10,113 bases of DNA from Bacteroidales bacterium. GTDB taxonomy: Bacteria; Bacteroidota; Bacteroidia; Bacteroidales; Bacteroidaceae. The notes under the pieces were generated by a model that saw nothing but the letters and a program-made list of their open reading frames with translations, made no database searches and was not told where the DNA came from. Location: positions 1 through 10,113 of the forward strand of contig SFKY01000085.1 of assembly GCA_004554665.1 (NCBI GenBank), read 5' to 3'. Made by a program: the position numbers and the translations under genes. Below, one piece after another: positions 5,645 to 10,113 of this stretch. The number at the start of each line of letters is the position of its first letter. Position 1 is the first letter of the stretch.

Positions 5645-6643
5645 ATGACAATGAACATGAAACGAAACTATCTCTGCACCATGACCTCACGGATGGCAGC
5701 TATCACCGCTACCATACTCATGCTAAGCATGACCTCCTGCAAGGCTCAGAAAGACATCGAAATCGCTCCCAAAGGCGAAGTGCGCACCGTGCAACTGGCC
5801 CCGTTTACATCTATCCGCAACGCTGCTGCCGTACGCCTGCACTACACACAGGGCGACAAGCAACTTGTGAGGGTGAAAGAGTCGCCTAACTGGCACCTGA
5901 AACTTTCGGTAAAAGGCAAGGTGCTCGTCATGGAGATTGAAGACAAAACAAGAAACGGCAACATCCCGGCTACCGACGTATGGATTACCGCCCCTAAGCT
6001 CACGGACATCACAAACAGCAATGCGCTGTATGTAGACTATACTCAACTCACATCAGAACAGTTGACCCTCGACAACAGCGGTGCCATGAGCCTATACGCC
6101 GGGAAGACCGACTGCGGCTCGCTATCCATCGACAACAGTGGCTCCCTAAGAATCTCTACCAGCGTGAAGGCAGACAACTTCTGTCTGGACAACACGGGCG
6201 CACTGACCGATTCGCTCTCCATCGCCTGCCAGCAAATGGTCTGGGACAACAATGGTAGCCAGAAGACGCAATGCAACGCCGAATGTTCGGGCGAAGGGCG
6301 TATGAACAACTCAGGAAGCCTGCGCGGTAGCATCACCATCGGCACACCCAGCAGTCTTAATATAGACAACCAAGGAAGCATCAACGCAAAGATGACGCTC
6401 GAAGCCGCCACCATGACGCTCCAGAACAACGGGATGGGCAAACAGGATATGAGTTTCAAGGGCGGCGACCTGACCATCAGCAACAGCGGCAACGCAAAGA
6501 TCAACCTGCAAGTAGACTGCAAGCGTATCAAGGCCACTAACTACGGCATATCCCAACTCACGGTAGCGGGCATGGCAGACGACACACAGTTTGAGTCGAA
6601 AGGTATCTCCAAAATCGATGCCAGTAACCTGAACAAATTTTGA
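5645..6643 (+). CDS. Head-GIN domain (DUF2807) lipoprotein with a beta-helix repeat ladder
   Basis: A predicted exported lipoprotein of 332 aa. Function of the DUF2807 family (putative auto-transporter adhesin, head GIN domain) is not established. A hydrophobic segment (about 18-28) ends in MTSC with the candidate lipid-anchored Cys32; Met at -3 is not ideal. After an adhesin-head-like start (GEVRTVQLAPFTSIRNAAAVRLHYTQG), a ladder of rungs repeats every 19-20 residues: TNSN123, DNSG143, DNSG163, DNTG182, DNNG201, NNSG221, DNQG241, QNNG260, SNSG279, TNYG298, ESKG317. This suggests a right-handed beta-helix or solenoid. In-frame ATGs at 5645, 5651 and 5657 are all possible (332, 330 or 328 aa). 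The open frame runs back to 5495 but would start before the promoter candidate. Its stop overlaps the sigma gene start by 4 nt. Confidence 0.88.
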   Translation: MTMNMKRNYLCTMTSRMAAITATILMLSMTSCKAQKDIEIAPKGEVRTVQLAPFTSIRNAAAVRLHYTQGDKQLVRVKESPNWHLKLSVKGKVLVMEIEDKTRNGNIPATDVWITAPKLTDITNSNALYVDYTQLTSEQLTLDNSGAMSLYAGKTDCGSLSIDNSGSLRISTSVKADNFCLDNTGALTDSLSIACQQMVWDNNGSQKTQCNAECSGEGRMNNSGSLRGSITIGTPSSLNIDNQGSINAKMTLEAATMTLQNNGMGKQDMSFKGGDLTISNSGNAKINLQVDCKRIKATNYGISQLTVAGMADDTQFESKGISKIDASNLNKF

Positions 6644-7116
6644 GAAGAGAGGACTTTCCATATCAGGCACAGCGCCTCAGAGCCACCCTCATCCAGATAG
6701 CTGCACACATTGTAGGCGACAGAGACGAGGCCGAGGACATTGTACAGGATGTCTTGCTCAAGTTGTGGACCCTCTGCCCGCAACTGCAGCCGCCTATCGA
6801 TGCACTGGCCAAGGTGGTGACCCGCAACCTGGCACGCGACCAGTTGCGCAGGCGGCATCGCACACAGGCCATCAGCGACTGGGACGTAGGCTGTGACGAT
6901 GAGCCGCCACCCGATCAGCATCGGCTGGAACACGTCTTGCGCTGCATAGACGCACTGCCCACCCTGCAGCAACTTGTCATCAGGCTGCGCCATATAGAGG
7001 GCATGGACTATCGCCGCATCGCCAGCCTCACCGGCAGCACGGAGACCGCTGTACGCAAGGTCATCAGCCGCGCACGACAAACGATAAGAGACCAATACTT
7101 GGAGGAAGAAAGATGA
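6640..7116 (+). CDS. ECF-type RNA polymerase sigma factor with TTG start
   Basis: A 158-aa extracytoplasmic-function sigma factor. Region 2 covers about 8-72, with DEAEDIVQDVLLKLW (29-43) for core binding and NLARDQLRRRHR (63-74) near region 2.4. A short acidic linker follows. Region 4 (about 103-151) reads ALPTLQQLVIRLRHIEG then RIASLTGSTETAVRKVISRA, the helix-turn-helix that reads the -35/-33 element. No ATG or GTG lies upstream of region 2. An in-frame TAA at 6625 leaves only TTG at 6640 (or ATT at 6637) as a start, and that TTG overlaps the upstream TGA as TTGA. Expression therefore probably depends on translation of the head-GIN gene. Its stop overlaps the next gene as ATGA. The target promoters cannot be seen; self-regulation is a guess. 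Confidence 0.93.
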   Translation: MRREDFPYQAQRLRATLIQIAAHIVGDRDEAEDIVQDVLLKLWTLCPQLQPPIDALAKVVTRNLARDQLRRRHRTQAISDWDVGCDDEPPPDQHRLEHVLRCIDALPTLQQLVIRLRHIEGMDYRRIASLTGSTETAVRKVISRARQTIRDQYLEEER

Positions 7117-7610
7117 TGAAACAATCCTATATCAAGACGCTCATCACAAAGTTTTTTGATGGCGAGACCTCGCTGGCCGAAGAACAGTGCCTGTATGCTT
7201 ATTTCAGCGGCCAAAATGTCGATGCCTCACTGCAACACTATCGCCAACTATTTATCGACCTGCAACAGCTGCCCGAACAGCAGAACAGGGTAGGGGGCAG
7301 ACACCTCCGCCGCTGGGTGGCAGGCATTGCGGCATCGGTGTTGCTGCTTGCAGGCGGCTACACGGCATGGTGGCACTATGAGAACCACCAGTTGGACATG
7401 CACTATGGCGGCAGCTACATGATTGTAGACGGCCACCGCATCGACAACCTGAGTGAGCTAAGACCCCACATCGAGCGTACGCTGGCCGAAGCACGCCACA
7501 TAGAACAGACCGTGGAGACACTTCCCTCGGTCGAAGAGATAGAAAAGGAAGTGATGAATCATGTGAGCGACCCCGAAGAGCGCGCACGCATCAGACAACT
7601 GCTAAACTGA
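7113..7610 (+). CDS. Single-pass membrane protein, probable anti-sigma factor
   Basis: A 165-aa protein, probably the partner that holds the upstream ECF sigma factor at the inner membrane. The N-terminal cytoplasmic part has YIKTLITKFFDGETSLAEEQ (6-25) and an AYFSG...YRQLF stretch, a layout common in Bacteroidetes proteins next to ECF genes. It has no HxxxCxxC zinc motif, so it is not a classical ZAS anti-sigma. One membrane segment spans about 68-87. The periplasmic part (YMIVDGHRIDNLSELRPHI, then acidic helices to 165) may sense the signal. The ATG at 7113 overlaps the sigma stop as ATGA. GGAGG at 7101-7105, 7 nt before it, is the clearest Shine-Dalgarno in the window; ATG 7116 is an alternative. 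The role is inferred from position and topology. Confidence 0.8.
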   Translation: MMKQSYIKTLITKFFDGETSLAEEQCLYAYFSGQNVDASLQHYRQLFIDLQQLPEQQNRVGGRHLRRWVAGIAASVLLLAGGYTAWWHYENHQLDMHYGGSYMIVDGHRIDNLSELRPHIERTLAEARHIEQTVETLPSVEEIEKEVMNHVSDPEERARIRQLLN

Positions 7611-7620
7611 CCTATAACGT

Positions 7621-8007
7621 ATGAAACGACTGACCTTACTGCTGTGCCTGTTTGCAGCCTTCATTGCCCAGGCCACAGCCCAAAACAAGATAGACCAGAT
7701 GGTAGACAAATTTGCTGCCACGGGCGACTGCACGTTTACCTCGGTGGTGAAACGCAATACCAAGACCAAGAGGGTAGAAAAAGTGGTGAAGATGCTCACC
7801 ACAGAGGGAAAGAGTGTCGGCTACCTACGCAGTGCATTCGAGGAAGAAGCCCGCAACGGCACCCTCACCGAGAAGCGTGAAGACGGTGTCACCACAATGG
7901 TCCTCACCACACAGGACAGCAAGACCAACCGCATCTACATGCTCAGCATAGAAGACGAGAAGATTCGGCCAAAAATCAAGACCACCATCATCATCCGAAT
8001 GAAGTAA
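7621..8007 (+). CDS. Small secreted protein, DUF5024-like
   Basis: A 128-aa exported protein of unknown function. A signal peptide of about 20 residues ends in QATA before QNKIDQMVDKF, with no lipobox cysteine, so the mature protein is probably periplasmic. The mature part (KFAATGDCTFTSVVKRN, KTKRVEKVVKML, then NRIYMLSIED and a KTTIIIRMK end) resembles what I recall of Bacteroidetes DUF5024 proteins; that assignment is from memory. DUF4252 proteins occupy a comparable place next to ECF sigma genes in other Bacteroidetes, so it may be a functional analogue. It starts 10 nt after the anti-sigma stop with no promoter between them, so it is likely the last gene of the operon. A terminator hairpin follows at 8047-8087. 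Confidence 0.85.
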   Translation: MKRLTLLLCLFAAFIAQATAQNKIDQMVDKFAATGDCTFTSVVKRNTKTKRVEKVVKMLTTEGKSVGYLRSAFEEEARNGTLTEKREDGVTTMVLTTQDSKTNRIYMLSIEDEKIRPKIKTTIIIRMK

Positions 8008-8046
8008 CCTCTGTCTACCCATCAACATTACAAATCTCTCTCAGAA

Positions 8047-8092
8047 AAAGGCTGCCCTTGGTGACGGGATGTCACCTTGCAGCCTTTCTTTG
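8047..8092. terminator. Two-tier bidirectional terminator
   Basis: The outer stem AAAGGCTGC (8047-8055) pairs with GCAGCCTTT (8079-8087). The inner stem GGTGAC (8060-8065) pairs with GTCACC (8071-8076) around GGGAT. The plus-strand transcript runs on into CTTTG. The minus-strand transcript runs into five T residues (complement of 8045-8049) and is the better rho-independent form. It lies between the convergent DUF5024-like gene and the HAD gene and probably stops both. Confidence 0.85.
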
Positions 8093-8130
8093 TATCTATC
8101 GGATAAGGGAGTGGGGTGGAGTAGGGCAAA

Positions 8131-8144
8131 GATTGGCCCCAATC
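8131..8144 (-). terminator. Small hairpin just after the HAD gene
   Basis: GATTG (8131-8135) pairs with CAATC (8140-8144) around GCCC, 5 nt downstream of the HAD stop. Three T residues follow on the minus strand. The stem is short and may only assist the stronger terminator at 8047-8087. Confidence 0.3.
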
Positions 8145-8148
8145 CTGC

Positions 8149-8787
8149 TCAGACAAGGTTGAGGATATCGGCTATATCGTCGATGATATGGTCGGCGGCA
8201 CAGGCTTCCATCTGCTCCCGGGTGCCGTTACCATAGGTCACACCACACGTCCGTACGCCGGCGTTGTGCCCCATCTGGATATCGTAGATGGCATCGCCCA
8301 CCATGAGCGTGTCTTCGGGTGATATACGGAAGTGGGATAGGGTGGTGTCGACCATGTCGGGATAAGGCTTGGCCCGCTCTACATCGTTTACCGTCACAAT
8401 GTGCGAGATGTAGGACATGAGCTGCATATCCCTAAGAAACGCTTCGAGCGACGTACGCCCTCGGGAGGTGGCGATGGAGAGCAGATAACCTCTCTGATGC
8501 AGCGCCTGTAGGGTTTCGCTGACATGAGGAAACATGCCCACGGCACTCGGACGGTTGTCTACGGCAAAGATCTGCTCGTAAGTCTTGGCACACAGGTCGC
8601 CCGTGGCACTGTCGATGGGGAGCAACTGCATGAAAGTCTCCTTCAGGGGCAGTCCTATCATGGCACGGCACTGCTCTCGGGTACAGACCGGCAGCCCCAC
8701 GGTGCGGAGCGTCTTCATCATGGTCTGTGTAATCAGCGGCTCGGTATCGGCCAGCGTGCCGTCAAAATCAAAGATAATCAGCTTCAT
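8149..8787 (-). CDS. HAD-superfamily phosphatase, Gph/beta-phosphoglucomutase-like
   Basis: A 212-aa cytosolic hydrolase with every HAD motif. Motif I is DFDGT (D7 nucleophile, D9 acid-base); motif II is IATS (T107); motif III is Lys140 in AKPYPD; motif IV is GDAIYDI (D165, D169). An alpha-helical C1-type cap (about 15-85) lies between motif I and motif II, typical of phosphoglycolate phosphatases and beta-phosphoglucomutases. The substrate cannot be told from sequence. The ATG at 8787 (MKLIIFDFDGTL) is the usual family start; an upstream ATG at 8805 would add six residues. The start lies inside the end of the peptidase gene (20-bp overlap), so it is probably co-transcribed and translationally coupled. 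No promoter of its own is seen. Confidence 0.93.
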   Translation of the reverse strand: MKLIIFDFDGTLADTEPLITQTMMKTLRTVGLPVCTREQCRAMIGLPLKETFMQLLPIDSATGDLCAKTYEQIFAVDNRPSAVGMFPHVSETLQALHQRGYLLSIATSRGRTSLEAFLRDMQLMSYISHIVTVNDVERAKPYPDMVDTTLSHFRISPEDTLMVGDAIYDIQMGHNAGVRTCGVTYGNGTREQMEACAADHIIDDIADILNLV

Positions 8788-9799
8788 ATGACAAATAGAT
8801 GGCAATGGTTTTCATCCATACATATTCATAGGAGAGGTACATATAGCCGCCATAAGGATTGGCCGTACCCCACGAGTTTTTGGCGATGAACCAGCGCCGG
8901 CCCTGGGCATCGTGAGCCAGTCCTACGAGCGCCATACAGTGGTCGTCTGTGGTCTTCCGGCACTCAAAGGCTTGCTGCCTGCGAGCCTGGTCCACACGCC
9001 TGCTCCCTTGGGGCAGGTCGGCCACGCCGCGGTCGAAGGAGAAACCGGGTTCTGTGATGTCACCTTCCCAACACACGGGATGCCCGTGGCGGAGGGCTTG
9101 CTCCATACAGGCCATCAGTTGGCCGATGGGAACATTGTGGAGGGTGTCGCGCAGCACATTGTCGGATACCTCGAGCACCATCGGTTGCCCGAACGGATGG
9201 TGCGTAAAACTGGTCAGCGCCGCATAACCATGTGGATGGCACACGCTGCGGGCAAACTCGTGTGGGGTGTATTGCGCCCCATACAGATAGGCGGCATAGG
9301 GTAGGGCACCCAAGCGCTCGTCGAGCAACCGCCCTGTGCGCTCTTGGAGCACGCCAAACGGCTGTGCAGCCTGTGATACACGTGTCAGTCTTCGGCACAG
9401 CATGCGATAGTCCACCGGCTCGTTGCGGTGGTACGCACCATAGGGCACCACCCCATAGCGATCGAGCAGATGCAGCGCCATGCCTGCCATGCCCCGCAGG
9501 GAGATGGGTTGCTGCCCGCCAGCGAGATAGCACGCCCGCACCCGGTCTTCGAGATAGCGGCGCACGGGGTAGTCTACCGACAGCCGCACCGAGTCGCCCT
9601 GCATCAGCCGTTCGGTCTCGATGGTGGCAAACATCGCATGCACCCAGCAGAGTTCGCTGCGGCCCTGATCGGTCACAGGAGTGGTCTTCAACCGCACGTC
9701 GGTGACAAACGGACCGTCTGTTGCCACCTCTTGGGGTGAAAAACGACGGCAACCCACGCACAGCATGAGCGCTGCCAACATTCCACACAATATCCTCAT
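8768..9799 (-). CDS. C1-family (papain/bleomycin hydrolase-like) cysteine peptidase, probable lipoprotein
   Basis: A predicted exported cysteine peptidase of 343 aa. The signal (MRILCGMLAALMLCVGC) ends in a probable lipobox with Cys17 as the anchor; Cys at -3 is unusual, so lipidation is likely but not certain. All four papain-fold catalytic residues are visible: Gln45 and Cys51 in TDQGRSELCW (same 6-residue spacing as papain), His287 in DDHCMALVG, and Asn308 in AKNSWG. The DDHCMALVG and KNSWG contexts are closest to aminopeptidase C/bleomycin hydrolase (C1B), but it is shorter than the roughly 450-aa PepC enzymes. The promoter at 9818-9848 puts the start site near 9813. ATG 9799 is therefore preferred to 9808 (MNQMRIL, leader about 5 nt), and the open frame back to 9880 would start before the promoter. 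No inhibitory propeptide is obvious. Confidence 0.88.
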   Translation of the reverse strand: MRILCGMLAALMLCVGCRRFSPQEVATDGPFVTDVRLKTTPVTDQGRSELCWVHAMFATIETERLMQGDSVRLSVDYPVRRYLEDRVRACYLAGGQQPISLRGMAGMALHLLDRYGVVPYGAYHRNEPVDYRMLCRRLTRVSQAAQPFGVLQERTGRLLDERLGALPYAAYLYGAQYTPHEFARSVCHPHGYAALTSFTHHPFGQPMVLEVSDNVLRDTLHNVPIGQLMACMEQALRHGHPVCWEGDITEPGFSFDRGVADLPQGSRRVDQARRQQAFECRKTTDDHCMALVGLAHDAQGRRWFIAKNSWGTANPYGGYMYLSYEYVWMKTIAIYLSYEADYL

Positions 9800-9817
9800 C
9801 TGGTTCATAAGCAGCCA

Positions 9818-9848
9818 CAAAGATACTGCTTGATGGGGACACCGCAAA
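9818..9848 (-). promoter_or_regulatory. Promoter of the peptidase-HAD pair
   Basis: On the minus strand TTTG (9848-9845) and TATCTTTG (9825-9818) are 19 nt apart, a full match to the Bacteroidetes consensus. The start site should be near 9813, which argues for the ATG at 9799 (or 9808) and against the longer open frame. Confidence 0.75.
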
Positions 9849-9900
9849 ATAAAATGCTGAAAATATCCTGTCACCACCACCTGCTTGTTTTTCCAAAGAT

Positions 9901-9955
9901 GGCGTTTAGCTCACCCAAATGCCACCTTTACGACGCCAATCATGGCATTTAGCCC
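9901..9955. repeat. Dispersed intergenic repeat, copy 2
   Basis: Positions 9917-9955 match 5416-5454 at 37 of 39 bases. Here the arms AAATGCCA (9917-9924) and TGGCATTT (9943-9950) are perfectly complementary around an 18-nt centre, so the C to T change relative to copy 1 restores pairing. An extra half-unit GGCGTTTAGC lies at 9901-9910, on the opposite side to the extra part of copy 1. It sits about 53-107 bp upstream of the -33 element of the peptidase promoter. Confidence 0.75.
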
Positions 9956-10113
9956 ACCTGTGCATCATCATCTGAAAATACGGCATGGCCAAATTCAGTG
10001 AATACAATTATAAATTAACGTGAGTTCGATGAATTCAAAACAATGAAAGCTGTGTATCAACTGTACGTTGTACATTGATACACGGCTTCTTAGGAAACAT
10101 ACAATAAGCAGCG
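9956..10113. other. Non-coding right edge
   Basis: No gene or consensus promoter is visible on either strand. It contains ATTCA-G-TGAAT (9993-10003), an AT-rich run (about 10003-10019) and the hairpin at 10047-10088. A neighbouring gene must lie beyond the window. Confidence 0.4.
10047..10088. terminator. Long hairpin at the right edge, possible terminator
   Basis: AAGCTGTGTATCAA (10047-10060) pairs with TTGATACACGGCTT (10075-10088), 14 bp with one U-G pair in plus-strand RNA. TGTAC (10062-10066) and GTACA (10070-10074) extend it to a GTT loop, leaving only C10061 bulged. Neither side has a strong T run (CTTCTTA on plus; TTCATTGTTTTG on minus). It may end a gene that lies to the right on the minus strand, or be a protein-binding palindrome. 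Confidence 0.5.

Noticed and set aside
6640..7116. The sigma factor gene as a pseudogene because it lacks ATG
   Set aside because: Regions 2 and 4 are complete, length is normal, and TTG overlapping the upstream stop gives a plausible coupled start.
9800..9880. An N-terminal extension of the peptidase to 9880
   Set aside because: It would run through the full-match promoter at 9818-9848 and push the signal peptide inward.
9060..9896. A 278-codon open frame on the minus strand over the peptidase gene
   Set aside because: It is a shifted frame of the peptidase region, composed largely of Arg, Ala and Gly. The overlapping frame has the lipoprotein signal and all four catalytic residues.

Overview
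The window looks like chromosomal DNA of a Bacteroidales bacterium, most likely Prevotella or a close relative. Four things suggest this. Promoters fit the Bacteroidetes pattern (TTTG, 19-20 nt, TAnnTTTG) and most genes lack a Shine-Dalgarno site. YchF, Lgt and MutS read like Bacteroidales orthologues. A head-GIN (DUF2807) lipoprotein and a DUF5024-like secreted protein are present, both typical of Bacteroidetes. The ECF sigma factor is paired with a membrane protein of the Bacteroidetes anti-sigma type that has no zinc motif. The genus is an inference from recalled family sequences; no search was run.

Layout. Positions 1-442 are non-coding and AT-rich. They hold a leftward promoter at the window edge, several palindromes, and the promoter of the rightward pair ychF-lgt (443-2430), which overlap by one base. 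A 34-bp-arm inverted repeat separates lgt from the convergent mutS (2532-5198, minus strand). Positions 5199-5644 are a divergent intergenic region with a mutS promoter candidate, hairpins, a copy of a dispersed repeat and a promoter candidate for the next operon. Positions 5645-8007 carry four genes on the plus strand: head-GIN lipoprotein, ECF sigma factor, membrane anti-sigma-like protein and DUF5024-like secreted protein. The first three overlap by 4 nt each, and the fourth follows after 10 nt. A two-part terminator hairpin (8047-8087) lies between this operon and a convergent minus-strand pair: a papain-fold (C1) cysteine peptidase lipoprotein (9799-8768) whose end overlaps the start of a HAD phosphatase (8787-8149). 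Positions 9800-10113 hold the peptidase promoter, the second copy of the dispersed repeat and a long hairpin at the right edge.

How the genes may work together. ychF, lgt and mutS are housekeeping genes (translation-associated ATPase, lipoprotein maturation, mismatch repair). The sigma/anti-sigma operon is probably an envelope-sensing unit in which the head-GIN lipoprotein and the DUF5024-like protein are its secreted partners or outputs; this is inferred from gene order and overlaps only. Both lipoproteins in the window would be matured by Lgt. The least explained items are the dispersed repeat family, the operator-like palindrome over the head-GIN promoter, and the peptidase-phosphatase pairing. 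I see no CRISPR array, tRNA, rRNA, transposase or phage gene.
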